A stretch of DNA of 29,661 nt from a virus: positions 1 through 29,661 of the IMG/VR virus record IMGVR_UViG_3300020214_001555, one strand, 5' to 3'. Made by a program: the position numbers and the translations under genes. Shown piece after piece: positions 1-8,277 of this stretch. Each line of letters starts with the position of its first letter. The stretch's first letter is position 1. The notes under the pieces are model-generated. The model saw only the letters and a list, made by a program, of their open reading frames with translations. It did no database searches and was not told the DNA's origin.

Positions 1-1
1 T

Positions 2-148
2 GTAAGAACAGATATTGCACTCTTAATAGATGCTTGGGAGCATGCATGGAGTTTGGATTATCAAGCAGATAAAGATCAATATTTAGACAATATCTGGCGC
101 ATCATCAATTGGGAAATAGTTAATGAACGCATAGGAGTGATCTCATGA
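2..148 (+). CDS. sodB: Fe/Mn superoxide dismutase, C-terminal part (5' end outside window)
   Basis: The reading frame is open from the left edge to a TGA and gives 48 residues that match the C-terminal end of iron/manganese superoxide dismutases. The motif [11 protein letters not shown] at residues 10-20 carries the usual metal ligands, Asp10 and His14 of this fragment, and is followed by the family's typical [12 protein letters not shown] stretch. The enzyme converts superoxide to oxygen and hydrogen peroxide. Only the last quarter is visible, so an intact N-terminal half cannot be confirmed. Its stop codon overlaps the start of the next gene (ATGA), so the two are probably co-translated. 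The phage setting suggests an auxiliary gene protecting the infected host from oxidative damage; this is inference. Confidence 0.85.
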   Translation, partial: VRTDIALLIDAWEHAWSLDYQADKDQYLDNIWRIINWEIVNERIGVIS

Positions 149-474
149 CCATGCAAATGACAGAATCAGCCGTAAGCAGGCTTAAAAATATCCTGGCAGA
201 AGAGAAGAATCCCAGTCTAAAACTGCGGGTATTTGTGCAAGGAGGCGGATGTTCAGGTATGAAATACGGATTTACGCTGGACGAAGAACAAAATCAAGAT
301 GACTTTGATTTTGATTACAGCGGTGTAAAAGTATTGGTGGATTCAATGAGCTGGAATTACCTACAGGGATCTGAAATCGATTTTAAAAACGATGACATGG
401 GCGAAAGCTTTGTGATCAGCAATCCCAATGTTCAAACAACCTGTGGTTGCGGATCTAGTTTTAACCCCTATTAG
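145..474 (+). CDS. erpA: A-type iron-sulfur cluster carrier (ErpA/IscA/HesB family)
   Basis: This 109-residue protein has the three family cysteines: Cys36 in GGGCSG and Cys100 and Cys102 in TTCGCGSSF, spaced C-x63-C-x-C as in the A-type family. Length and sequence, including the [11 protein letters not shown] and ISNPN stretches, are closest to ErpA. The family carries Fe-S clusters from the ISC/SUF scaffold to target proteins in the cytoplasm. An AGGAG lies 7 bases before the ATG, which supports this start; inner Met codons at residues 3 and 5 are possible alternatives. It overlaps the superoxide dismutase stop by four bases. A-type carriers are known in aquatic T4-like phages. Here it may keep host or phage Fe-S enzymes working during infection (inference). 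Confidence 0.93.
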   Translation: MTMQMTESAVSRLKNILAEEKNPSLKLRVFVQGGGCSGMKYGFTLDEEQNQDDFDFDYSGVKVLVDSMSWNYLQGSEIDFKNDDMGESFVISNPNVQTTCGCGSSFNPY

Positions 475-488
475 CTGCTACCTTTCCG

Positions 489-497
489 GTAAATACT
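489..497 (+). promoter_or_regulatory. T4-like late promoter box (GTAAATACT)
   Basis: A TAAATA core at 490-495 sits 24 bases before the ATG at 520, with an AAGGA ribosome site in between (506-510). It resembles the TATAAATA late promoter element of T4. The same core precedes many other late-type genes in the window. Confidence 0.6.
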
Positions 498-516
498 GTG
501 ACCTTAAGGACACAGT
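495..516. repeat. 22-base imperfect palindrome between late promoter and start codon
   Basis: Arms ACTGTG (495-500) and CACAGT (511-516) flank the perfect palindrome CCTTAAGG (502-509); only the pair 501/510 fails to match. An outer perfect repeat, TTTCCGGT (483-490) and ACCGGAAA (529-536), encloses the promoter box, ribosome site and start codon. It could be an operator-like dyad or an mRNA hairpin. Confidence 0.6.
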
Positions 517-519
517 GAA

Positions 520-1038
520 ATGTCTTATACCGGAAATATCCAACAGGAGATTGGCTACGGAAGTGTCGCTAATGACGGAACGGGCGATCCTTTACGTACA
601 GCATTTGTAAAAACAGATGATAATTTTGATGCAATCTGGTATACAGGACCAGTGGGATCCAACGTGCGTATCCAAAACAACGTGGTTTCCACGATGCAAA
701 CTAATCAAGATCTGGTGCTTACTGCCAACGGCACTGCTAATGTTAAAATCAATAACAATATTGTACCCGGAACCAATAACACATACTATTTAGGCAACAA
801 CGCTAACCGTTGGTATGGTGCCTACATTGGCCCGGCCGGTATTGTAGTAAGTGGCAATGTCACGGGCAACAATGTCAATTCTACCACCAGTGTTAGACTT
901 CCTGTATTTGCCAACACCACGGTGAGAGATTCCTCTATAGCCAGCCCATTACCGGGCATGATTATTTTTGTCACAGGCACAGGACTACAGGTGCGTGGTG
1001 CTACTGCTTGGAACACAGTGTCAGGAACAGCAACCTAA
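520..1038 (+). CDS. Tail-fibre-like virion protein with GDPLRTAF N-terminal motif
   Basis: This is a 172-residue protein. Its N-terminus (NDGTGDPLRTAFVKTDDNF, residues about 18-36) is a motif seen at the start of many tail or fibre proteins in marine T4-like phages. The middle is rich in Asn, Gly, Thr and Val, with short repeats such as YLGNNANRWYGAYIG, typical of beta-structured fibre shafts. The C-terminal part (RDSSIASPLPGMIIFV) resembles the phage fibre tips found in the same proteins. Start choice is supported by AAGGA at 506-510. It begins a run of five structural genes sharing similar N-termini. The exact place in the virion cannot be assigned. Confidence 0.75.
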   Translation: MSYTGNIQQEIGYGSVANDGTGDPLRTAFVKTDDNFDAIWYTGPVGSNVRIQNNVVSTMQTNQDLVLTANGTANVKINNNIVPGTNNTYYLGNNANRWYGAYIGPAGIVVSGNVTGNNVNSTTSVRLPVFANTTVRDSSIASPLPGMIIFVTGTGLQVRGATAWNTVSGTAT

Positions 1039-1053
1039 GCCAAAGCAAAACTC

Positions 1054-1063
1054 GCTAAATACT
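1054..1063 (+). promoter_or_regulatory. T4-like late promoter box (GCTAAATACT)
   Basis: The TAAATA core at 1056-1061 lies 16 bases before the ATG at 1078. An inverted repeat, CTCGCT (1051-1056) and AGCGAG (1068-1073), brackets the box and includes part of the ribosome site GAGG. Confidence 0.55.
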
Positions 1064-1077
1064 CCAAAGCGAGGTAA

Positions 1078-1344
1078 ATGATGGCTATTCAAGTTATAAA
1101 CGTAGGTTTAAGCCCAAATGATGGCACGGGCGATTCCATACGTGCCGCATACCAGAAATGCAACACCAATTTCTCTCTGCTTAACAGTAGGTTTCGACCC
1201 AGCATACCAGATTCGCCACTAGGCAACCCTGGAGATACCGCTGGTATGTATGCAGCCACCGCTGAATATCTATACTACTGTTTCCAAGATTACGATGGAT
1301 CTAGTGAAATTTGGCGCCGAATTGCAGGGAGCTCGTTCGAATAA
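1078..1344 (+). CDS. Small tail-associated protein sharing the fibre N-terminal motif
   Basis: This 88-residue protein carries NDGTGDSIRAAYQKCNTNF at about residues 14-32, clearly related to the N-terminus of the preceding gene. It then has a short domain (residues about 40-88) ending in a Trp-containing strand. It looks like an N-terminal attachment domain with only a minimal head. Two Met codons stand in tandem at 1078 and 1081, either of which could be used; GAGG is at 1071-1074. Its stop shares one base with the next start (TAATG), so translation is probably coupled. Virion location and partner are unknown. Confidence 0.7.
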   Translation: MMAIQVINVGLSPNDGTGDSIRAAYQKCNTNFSLLNSRFRPSIPDSPLGNPGDTAGMYAATAEYLYYCFQDYDGSSEIWRRIAGSSFE

Positions 1345-4300
1345 TGGCACAACCACAATGGATCACTCCTGCAGGCGATCTTGGCACTGTGGCCGAAGGA
1401 TTGTTTTTCACCGTCCCAGTGGTGGCGGTTGATCCTGATGGTGGCCTAGTTAAATATAGACTGATTGCCGGCCGTCTGCCAGCAGGTGTGCAAGTAAAAG
1501 TGGATGGTTCAGTAGAAGGCGTACCATTGGCTTATGCCATTGTACGTGGCACACCCACGGAAGTATCAGAAAATATCACAAGTCGCTTTGCAGTGCGAGC
1601 ATACATTGAAGGACTCAATGGACAAGTACGACTGGCCGATCGCACATTTCAAATCACAGTTACTGGTCAAGACCTACCAAAGTTTGTTACTCCAGCTGGC
1701 AACATTGGTTTTTTTTATGATGGTGATCCTGTAAATTTCCAAATAAAGTTTACAGATGAAGATCCCGGCGACATAGCGACCGCAAGTTTAGAGGATGGCG
1801 AGTTGCCACCTGGCCTATCAATAAATGCAGCAGGATTGATTTCAGGATACATTGATCCAATAGCATCATTGCCCGACACTGCCATTGCGGGTTTTGATCG
1901 TACAGGCACTGCATGGGACCAATTTCCTTTTGATTTTTCTTCGCGTTCAGCCAGTAAAAATTATGAATTTACTGTACAGTTATCTGACGGAAAAGATAGA
2001 GTGCAACGAACTTTTACAATGTTTGTGGTATCTCGTGACAGTCTCAGTGCGGATCTAATAGAATTTTTTGCAGATAATCCATTTCTTACGGCCGATGTTA
2101 CGCCCACGCGCACACCGGTGTTACTAACACCGCCTGGAGATCTTGGTCGTGTGCGCGCCAATAATTTTTTTGCTTTTCGGTTTCGTGCCATAGACTTGGA
2201 TGGTGACCCTATCGAATTTAGTATCACCACTGGTGCTGGCGTTGGCTATGATGAAACCCCATTTGACGAATTAGGTATAGGATTTGACCGCGGAGCATTT
2301 AGTCTGCCGCCAGGTTTAACTATAAATCCTAACACTGGTATTTTCTCTGGTTACATACCAGATCAAGGTGCTACAGAATACACATATAAATTTGGCATCC
2401 AGGTCAAAAAAGCCAATGCACCCACGTTTATATCACCATTAACTTTCTTTACCATTACCATTATAGGTCAAGTTGACACTGAAGTGACCTGGCTAACTAA
2501 TCCTGATCTTGGAATTATACGCAATGGCGATCCATCAATCTTGTACGTGTCAGCTACCAACCGTGGTGGTCGTGTCTTGCAATATCGCTTGGCGTCTGGA
2601 ACAGACAGCAAATTACCCCAAGGACTGACCTTGCAGTCATCAGGCAATATCACGGGTCGTGTGAGTTTCAATACCTTTGCCATAGACAAAGGTCGCACAA
2701 CTTTTGATAAAAAAATACAGACCCGTTTGCAAAAGATTCCTACCACCTTTGATCTCAAGTTTAATTTTACAGTCAATGCCTTCAGCAGCGAGACTGAAGA
2801 AGTAGGGTATGGAGTTAGTACTATCTCGGTCATTAATGGTGGATCGGGATACAGCACACAACCCACCATAACAATTTCTGCACCGCCTAGCACTATCAAT
2901 GCCATGCAGGCCACGGCCGGTGTGGCCACCATAGTAAGTGGTGTGATTACGTCTATTGCTATAGGTAATCCAGGTCGTGGATACACATCTGCACCCACTG
3001 TGACTATTACCGGTGGTGGTGGCACCGGAGCCACGGCAACGACTCGGATTATAGAAGTTGAACTGTCCAACGCTGTGAGCGTGTTTCGTAGATTTACTGT
3101 GACTGTGGATCGTTACTTTAACGAACCCTATGAAAGTCTCTACATTCAGGCCATGCCCAAAGAAGAAGATCGTGCCTTGTTTAATAGTCTCATGCTAAAC
3201 CAAGACATCATGTCTGTAGATTTAATATATCGTGCTGATGATCCCAACTTTGGTCTAGCTCGTAACATCATATACCAGCATGCTCTTGGTTTGACCAGTT
3301 CCAGCCTAGAAAAGTATGTGGATGCTTTAGAACTTAATCATTTCCGCAAACAGCTGGTGTTAGGCGAAATAAAAGTGGCACAAGCACGTTTGACCACAAC
3401 TGGTCCAGTGGTTTACGAAGTGGTCTACAGTGAGATACAAGACAGTGGCGTGAATGAAAAAGGTCAAAGCCCACCGCAATCAGTGTCGGTGGCCTTTCCT
3501 TTTATTGATCAATCTGACGGTTCTTCGATGGTATCAAAGGTTTTTCCCAACAGTTTGATTAACATGCGCAATCAAGTGATTGACACTGTGGGTCAATATG
3601 ATCCAGCATTACCACTGTGGATGACCAGTAAACAAAATTCCGGTCAAATATTAGGTTTTACCAAGGCTTTTGTTTTGGCCTACTGTAAAGCTGGTAAAGG
3701 TGCACAGTTGGCCTATAATATTCACACCCGTTTCAACCAAAAATTAAATCTCATTAACTTTGAGGTTGATCGATTGATCTTGGATCGCCAACCCAGCAAG
3801 AACTGGAATCCAGTGACCAAATCATGGATTCCAAGTCCATCGCAGAGCACCAGTTTTGACCGTAATGCTCGACCCAGCAACATTGTGCTTAGAGGCAATG
3901 TGGATTATGCCACACAGCTGGCTTACAGCTCGATCAACAATCAAACATTGGATCGCATTGCTGCCTTGGGTGGCATTGATGGTGATATTGGTTTACAACT
4001 TGATAATCGCACAGTGATTTTTCAAAAACAGGAAGACTGGACTGAACCTGTATACCTAACTGAAGATGAAGCTTGGACCAGTTACACCAGCACCTATGAT
4101 CAAGAGCCTTGGGACGATACTGCACTGGATCCCAGCACCTTAATCACTGGCGCGGCCAATAGACTGGCACGATACAGGATGAACATTGTAAATGACCGTA
4201 TAACATTGACTTTGATAGAAACTTACACCACAAATGATTCATTGTTAGTTACCCGGGGCAATACATTTGCAAAGGCCGAACTGTATCTACCAGGAACACC

Positions 4301-4601
4301 TACTTTTGGTCTAACCAGGGTAACTTGGAGTACGATTCCGGAGCCAGCAGGAGCCGAAACATTCTTTGACGGTCGCAGCACAGTGTTTATTGTGCCTGCA
4401 GATGCCCCGGGATTTACCGATCAATACAACAAGTATCTACTGTTTCCCAAGATCAACATATTGGGTGGCGCACCACCTTCACCCGATCCTATACCACAAC
4501 CAGCTAGCGGAGTGCCGTGGATTAATACAGCTGGTGCCATTGTTCCATGGACAAATCAAGCGGGTGCGAACGTAAATTGGGTCAATCAAGGTACCCCATA
4601 A
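1344..4601 (+). CDS. Large multi-domain tail/baseplate-associated protein with He_PIG-type Ig repeats
   Basis: This is a 1085-residue protein. Four putative Ig-like (He_PIG type) modules start near residues 4, 113, 259 and 382. Each opens with a PAGDLG-like motif and most end in a LPPGL...GxxxGY pattern. Residues about 488-570 hold two glycine-rich units (NGGSGYSTQPTITI and PGRGYTSAPTVTI), a repeat common in phage virion proteins. A long unique region follows, and the end (residues 1055-1085) has three short Trp repeats (PWINTAGA, PWTNQAGA, NWVNQG). The start at 1344 is chosen because it couples to the previous stop; an upstream ATG at 1311 would overlap by 34 bases. The protein probably sits at the baseplate or fibre. 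T4 gp numbering cannot be assigned. Confidence 0.75.
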   Translation: MAQPQWITPAGDLGTVAEGLFFTVPVVAVDPDGGLVKYRLIAGRLPAGVQVKVDGSVEGVPLAYAIVRGTPTEVSENITSRFAVRAYIEGLNGQVRLADRTFQITVTGQDLPKFVTPAGNIGFFYDGDPVNFQIKFTDEDPGDIATASLEDGELPPGLSINAAGLISGYIDPIASLPDTAIAGFDRTGTAWDQFPFDFSSRSASKNYEFTVQLSDGKDRVQRTFTMFVVSRDSLSADLIEFFADNPFLTADVTPTRTPVLLTPPGDLGRVRANNFFAFRFRAIDLDGDPIEFSITTGAGVGYDETPFDELGIGFDRGAFSLPPGLTINPNTGIFSGYIPDQGATEYTYKFGIQVKKANAPTFISPLTFFTITIIGQVDTEVTWLTNPDLGIIRNGDPSILYVSATNRGGRVLQYRLASGTDSKLPQGLTLQSSGNITGRVSFNTFAIDKGRTTFDKKIQTRLQKIPTTFDLKFNFTVNAFSSETEEVGYGVSTISVINGGSGYSTQPTITISAPPSTINAMQATAGVATIVSGVITSIAIGNPGRGYTSAPTVTITGGGGTGATATTRIIEVELSNAVSVFRRFTVTVDRYFNEPYESLYIQAMPKEEDRALFNSLMLNQDIMSVDLIYRADDPNFGLARNIIYQHALGLTSSSLEKYVDALELNHFRKQLVLGEIKVAQARLTTTGPVVYEVVYSEIQDSGVNEKGQSPPQSVSVAFPFIDQSDGSSMVSKVFPNSLINMRNQVIDTVGQYDPALPLWMTSKQNSGQILGFTKAFVLAYCKAGKGAQLAYNIHTRFNQKLNLINFEVDRLILDRQPSKNWNPVTKSWIPSPSQSTSFDRNARPSNIVLRGNVDYATQLAYSSINNQTLDRIAALGGIDGDIGLQLDNRTVIFQKQEDWTEPVYLTEDEAWTSYTSTYDQEPWDDTALDPSTLITGAANRLARYRMNIVNDRITLTLIETYTTNDSLLVTRGNTFAKAELYLPGTPTFGLTRVTWSTIPEPAGAETFFDGRSTVFIVPADAPGFTDQYNKYLLFPKINILGGAPPSPDPIPQPASGVPWINTAGAIVPWTNQAGANVNWVNQGTP

Positions 4602-4604
4602 ATA
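4598..4604 (+). promoter_or_regulatory. T4-like late promoter box (ATAAATA)
   Basis: The box overlaps the stop codon of the 1085-residue protein and lies 18 bases before the ATG at 4623. Only a weak ribosome site (GAG) stands between them. Confidence 0.5.
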
Positions 4605-4622
4605 TAACAATCGAGAACAAAC

Positions 4623-6029
4623 ATGTCCGTACCCCATCAATTTGCCAATGCCACAGGAAATATTAATCTAGTTAAACTGGATCAAAACTTCGATGCCTTG
4701 GGCAATTTCAGTCAAACCGCACAGACAGTGATTGCCAATGCCCAACCCAATGTTGCCAGTGTGGGCACTTTGGTCAAACTCGATGTCACGGGAAATATAC
4801 GCAGTCTGAGCGGTTATATCCTAGGTGATGGACGTTATCTTACCAACTTACCCACGGCCAACATTAACTATGGCGATGCCAATGTTCTAGCCCTCTTGCC
4901 CGCTTACGTAGGCAATCTAAATCCCAGCATAATCACGGCCGGCAATGTGAATGGTGGCAATCTCACAATCCAGAACACAACAACTCTTGTTGGCCCAGTA
5001 ACAGCACAGCAAATGCTAACGGTATATGCCAATGTCAACAGCTACGGTATTGTAGTTGGAAAAGATTTTATAACCGCGACCGGTAATGCAAATGTTGTCA
5101 ACGTCAATGCCACTAATGTTTCAACAACGAGTTTGTCTGCTACAGGTTTGGTTACCGTGGGTACATTGGTTCCCAATGTGATCACAGGCAATGGCAACAT
5201 ATTTGCCCATTCAATCACCGCCAATGCCAATCTTGCTGTGGGCGGCCGTATCACTTGTAACAATGTTGTTATAGCCAATCAAGGGTTCAGCACCAATGCT
5301 AACCTCATTGCTGGCAATGCAGCCGTAGCTGGAAACACTACTTCGGCCAACGTAACTGCCAGTGGCAATGTTAGTGGTATAGGAGCAGTGTTTTCGGGAA
5401 ATGTTTCGGCCAACTATTTTATAGGCGATGGCAGCAAACTTATTAACATTGGAGAAGCCAGCTATGGTAATTCCAATGTGCGAGCTTTGGGCAATGCCGG
5501 CTGGGGAGGCAACATTATTCCTGCTGCCGATTCTGTGTACAGTTTGGGCAATGTTGACATGACCTGGAGCAGTCTCTCTGTGCAAAGCATCACATGCAAC
5601 GGGTCGATGTCAACAGACACTATTAATCTAGGTACGCAGGGCACTATTAGCCTATTTAACATAGGCGGCGATTTGGCATATGACGCATTTCCCAGTAATT
5701 TTCGCCCCATGAACCATGAAATGAATGATTTGGGAACCATTTTTTCGCGTTGGCGAAACATATGGGGCAAAACGTTCAGGGGAGATCATGCATTATTTAC
5801 GAGCGACTTAACTACTGGTACCATGATTGCAACTCAAATCAGTGCCACAGGCAATATCGCAGCGCAGTATTTACAAGTAACTACTAAAACTATTGCCGAT
5901 GCCAGAGGTATAGCGGGTCAAGCCGGACAAATGATTTCACTGAGTGACAGCGTTCCAAACGGTAAGTTTGCATATTGGGATACTACAAACAATCGCTGGA
6001 GTTATTTTAAAGATGATTCTGCAGTGTAA
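4623..6029 (+). CDS. Repetitive tail-fibre protein
   Basis: This 468-residue protein is very rich in Asn, Gly, Ala, Thr and Val, with recurring units such as GNxxS, NANL and two copies of a GDGxxLxN motif (GDGRYLTNL near residue 73 and GDGSKLINI near residue 270). These occur in many phage fibre proteins. The N-terminus (INLVKLDQNFDAL) is a diverged form of the motif opening the neighbouring fibre genes. A YSLGNVDMTWSSL segment near residue 305 resembles one in the 172-residue fibre gene upstream (YLGNNANRW). A role in receptor binding is plausible but is inferred only from this composition and context. Confidence 0.75.
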   Translation: MSVPHQFANATGNINLVKLDQNFDALGNFSQTAQTVIANAQPNVASVGTLVKLDVTGNIRSLSGYILGDGRYLTNLPTANINYGDANVLALLPAYVGNLNPSIITAGNVNGGNLTIQNTTTLVGPVTAQQMLTVYANVNSYGIVVGKDFITATGNANVVNVNATNVSTTSLSATGLVTVGTLVPNVITGNGNIFAHSITANANLAVGGRITCNNVVIANQGFSTNANLIAGNAAVAGNTTSANVTASGNVSGIGAVFSGNVSANYFIGDGSKLINIGEASYGNSNVRALGNAGWGGNIIPAADSVYSLGNVDMTWSSLSVQSITCNGSMSTDTINLGTQGTISLFNIGGDLAYDAFPSNFRPMNHEMNDLGTIFSRWRNIWGKTFRGDHALFTSDLTTGTMIATQISATGNIAAQYLQVTTKTIADARGIAGQAGQMISLSDSVPNGKFAYWDTTNNRWSYFKDDSAV

Positions 6030-6035
6030 CCCTAA

Positions 6036-6058
6036 GCTAAATACACCTATTAAATAGG
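6036..6058 (+). promoter_or_regulatory. T4-like late promoter box with adjacent dyad
   Basis: GCTAAATACA has its TAAATA core at 6038-6043, 23 bases before the ATG at 6067. A perfect dyad, CCTATT/AATAGG (6046-6058), follows the box immediately and contains a second TAAATA. A ribosome site (AGGACGG) leads to the start. Confidence 0.55.
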
Positions 6059-6066
6059 ACGGAAAG

Positions 6067-6978
6067 ATGGCATCCAATATAAACCCAAACAACATTGATA
6101 CAACGTACCCGGTAGCTGGTCAAGACAACGATTCGCAGGGTTTCCGCGACAACTTTACCAATATTAAAAACAACTTTCAGTTTGCAGAAACGGAAATTGA
6201 TGATCTGCAGGCCAAAGCCATTTTTAAAGCGGCGCTCACGGGCACTACACTGAACAACGACATGAGTGGTGCATTGTTGGTCAATGCCAAACTGCAAGGC
6301 ACACGTCACACACGCGATGTGCCTGCAACCACAACAGGTAATATCACAGTGGATTTTCCAACCGCAAATTACCACAAGATCAGCCAGCTCACTGGCAATA
6401 TCAACCTGGGTTTCTCCAACATTCCATCGGCTGGCAACTTTGCAGAGTGGACAGTGCAAATAGTGCAACCATCCTCACCTTACACTGTAACGCTTCCTTC
6501 GGCCGTGAGTATAGGTAATACCACGCTGCAAGGTTGCGATGCCAATAATGTGGTCAGCTACAGCACTGGCGGTACCTTTGGATTGAAATTTTCAACTTCA
6601 GATGGTGGCAGCACCATAGCAGTGGAAGATCTCAGCCGCAACACCACTGGCCTAACATTTCAAACAACCATTGACACACTGACCAGCAACGCCAACCTGA
6701 GCTTGGCCACAGCCACTTCGGTAATTAACAAAAGCGGTTCTTGGGTTGGTAATGTGGGCAATGCCACCGTAGGTCAAATCAAGACAGTGATATGTGCCAA
6801 TTCTGCACCGGGTACACAAGTGCTGACAGTACCAGCCGCGGGATGGAAAAATGGTGCTGCTGGCAATGTGACCTTTAACGGACAAGGTCAATCAATCGTA
6901 CTCAATTATGTGGCAAATGCTTGGTGGTGTACCGGCTTAGGAGCAGATGTCAGCGACAATCATCCTACATTGGCTTAA
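6067..6978 (+). CDS. Tail-fibre/virion protein, T4-like aquatic phage type
   Basis: This is a 303-residue protein. The N-terminal region (GFRDNFTNIKNNFQFAETEI, residues about 27-46) is another version of the attachment motif found in the genes at 520, 1078 and 4623. The following part (KISQLTGNINLGFSNIP and GNFAEWTVQIVQPS) resembles beta-sandwich domains common in virion proteins of marine T4-like phages. It ends with a Trp-rich strand (NAWWCTGLG). The ribosome site AGGACGG precedes the ATG. It closes the structural block; a sigma70-type promoter follows. The precise virion role is unknown. Confidence 0.72.
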   Translation: MASNINPNNIDTTYPVAGQDNDSQGFRDNFTNIKNNFQFAETEIDDLQAKAIFKAALTGTTLNNDMSGALLVNAKLQGTRHTRDVPATTTGNITVDFPTANYHKISQLTGNINLGFSNIPSAGNFAEWTVQIVQPSSPYTVTLPSAVSIGNTTLQGCDANNVVSYSTGGTFGLKFSTSDGGSTIAVEDLSRNTTGLTFQTTIDTLTSNANLSLATATSVINKSGSWVGNVGNATVGQIKTVICANSAPGTQVLTVPAAGWKNGAAGNVTFNGQGQSIVLNYVANAWWCTGLGADVSDNHPTLA

Positions 6979-6987
6979 CCAAATGTG

Positions 6988-7016
6988 TTGACAAGTGCGC
7001 TGCTCCGTGCTAACAT
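6988..7016 (+). promoter_or_regulatory. Sigma70-like promoter for the mazG operon
   Basis: A perfect -35 TTGACA (6988-6993), a 17-base spacer and a -10 TAACAT (7011-7016) place transcription start near 7023. This lies after the ATG at 7020 and so supports the start codon at 7038, which has AGGGA five bases upstream. Confidence 0.7.
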
Positions 7017-7037
7017 AGTATGGGGCATAGGGATTTT

Positions 7038-7454
7038 ATGTCAATCGATCTTAATCGATATCAAGATTTTGTAGCAAGAATTACCAGCAATGCCAGTAAT
7101 GAACTAACCACGTTCACGGATACCTGCGATAGGTTGGATTCCATGCGACATGGCCCCAAAATCAACGTACCATTGTTGTTGACGGGGGCCTTGGGTCTAG
7201 CTGCCGAATGCGGAGAATTCTGCGAGATACCAAAAAAGATTTTTTTTCAAGGCAAACCGCTAGATGAAGAATCTGTATTGCATATGAAACGTGAACTGGG
7301 TGATATTATTTGGTATTGGATCAACGCCTGTCGTGCCTTGAACCTTGATCCCAACGATGTAATCGCAGAAAATGTGCGCAAACTACAGAGCCGTTATCCC
7401 GGGGGCAGTTTTGATTTGCACCATTCAGAAAATAGACGACCTGGAGACCTCTAA
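7038..7454 (+). CDS. mazG: MazG-like nucleotide pyrophosphohydrolase
   Basis: This 138-residue protein has the metal-binding pattern of the all-alpha NTP pyrophosphohydrolases: Glu57-x-x-Glu60 in AAECGEF and Glu86-x-x-Asp89 in RELGDII, followed by the family's WYWINACRALNLDPNDVI and LQSRYPGG stretches. Family members hydrolyse nucleoside triphosphates to monophosphates. In phages they are suggested to clean or rebalance the nucleotide pool or (p)ppGpp signals; which substrate applies here cannot be told. The start at 7038 is chosen over an in-frame ATG at 7020 because of the promoter position and the AGGGA site. Its stop overlaps the next start (TAATG). Confidence 0.88.
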   Translation: MSIDLNRYQDFVARITSNASNELTTFTDTCDRLDSMRHGPKINVPLLLTGALGLAAECGEFCEIPKKIFFQGKPLDEESVLHMKRELGDIIWYWINACRALNLDPNDVIAENVRKLQSRYPGGSFDLHHSENRRPGDL

Positions 7455-7687
7455 TGGAACATCCATTGATAGGTAAAATTGATAATCTCACGGCCGAACA
7501 GCTCACTGATAACATTAACAAACTGTATAAAAAACTTGCCATAGCCATTAGAACCAACAACAATGGTTACCTGTGCCATCAAATACGCATGGCCATTGAA
7601 AGCTACGCCAACAAGCTAAAGGAGTTACAGACCAAGGCATGGGAAGAATCCACACAAAATTTCAAAGATAAAATCAATATTTCATGA
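7454..7687 (+). CDS. Conserved small phage protein, function unknown
   Basis: This 77-residue, charged, helix-rich protein has a recognisable core (NLTAEQLTDNINKLYKKLAI and CHQIRMAIESYANK) like small proteins found in T4-type cyanophages; that likeness is from memory, not a search. It has no membrane segment or signal peptide. It is tightly coupled: one base is shared with the mazG stop and four bases (ATGA) with the next gene. Function unknown. Confidence 0.75.
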   Translation: MEHPLIGKIDNLTAEQLTDNINKLYKKLAIAIRTNNNGYLCHQIRMAIESYANKLKELQTKAWEESTQNFKDKINIS

Positions 7688-8277
7688 ATGTAAAATTAGA
7701 ATATCCAGGAGATTTTTTGGCCGCAAGCTATCACAATGACAAAGTGCTGATGAATTCTTATACAGTGCGATGTGAGATGATGACCAATACTCGGAGCAGT
7801 CGTGAACAAAACATTGCACTGGAAAGACTAAAATATATTTTGTATATGCAAATGCAAAATTCTGTGTTTGTGGATCACAAGGAAAAAGTTGCTACAAAAC
7901 GTCTAGAAGTTGCAGGTTTTCGTCCCATCATTGTTCCCGCACCACCGGTTGACCAAATCATTGGTATGATGCTGTACTCCAAATTAGATGCTGTGATGGA
8001 GGACAGGATCAACGTGACACAACTGAGACTAAATTCTCTGTTGGGTGAAAACATGATTTACTTCCAAAAAGAAAGCGAAACCTTGGGCCCGTTTCAACAA
8101 AAAGGTTGGTGGAACAGTCCTGATCCTGTGTGCAGTGACAATAAAAGTGGTGGCAAAGTAGTCAGTATCCGAGGCACAACAACTTGGCAACTGCTGGAAC
8201 TAGATTGGGATGATCCCAAACCCGATCCACAAAAAGGCAATACAGTGGTAGCATTTCGCAAAGATGAAGACAAATAA
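7684..8277 (+). CDS. Conserved phage protein, function unknown
   Basis: This is a 197-residue soluble protein with no recognised enzymatic motif. Segments such as NSYTVRCEMMTNTRSSREQN, SVFVDHKE and DQIIGMMLYSKLDAVMEDRI resemble a conserved protein of T4-like aquatic phages. It contains a GPFQQKGWWNSPDP motif near residue 138 with paired tryptophans. It lies in the same operon as mazG, overlapping the gene before by four bases and the gene after by 14. Genes in such positions are often conserved as a block; the function is not known. Confidence 0.7.
   Translation: MNVKLEYPGDFLAASYHNDKVLMNSYTVRCEMMTNTRSSREQNIALERLKYILYMQMQNSVFVDHKEKVATKRLEVAGFRPIIVPAPPVDQIIGMMLYSKLDAVMEDRINVTQLRLNSLLGENMIYFQKESETLGPFQQKGWWNSPDPVCSDNKSGGKVVSIRGTTTWQLLELDWDDPKPDPQKGNTVVAFRKDEDK

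Noticed and set aside
2468-3070. 200-residue antisense frame on the - strand
   Set aside because: It lies wholly opposite the 1085-residue tail protein, has no ribosome site or recognisable domain, and reflects the codon bias of the repeats in that gene.
5042-5770. Several antisense frames opposite the repetitive fibre gene
   Set aside because: They arise from the NAN/GN-rich repeats and show no start signals.
7020-7037. Upstream ATG for mazG at 7020
   Set aside because: It lies before the transcription start predicted from TTGACA-17-TAACAT and has no ribosome site.
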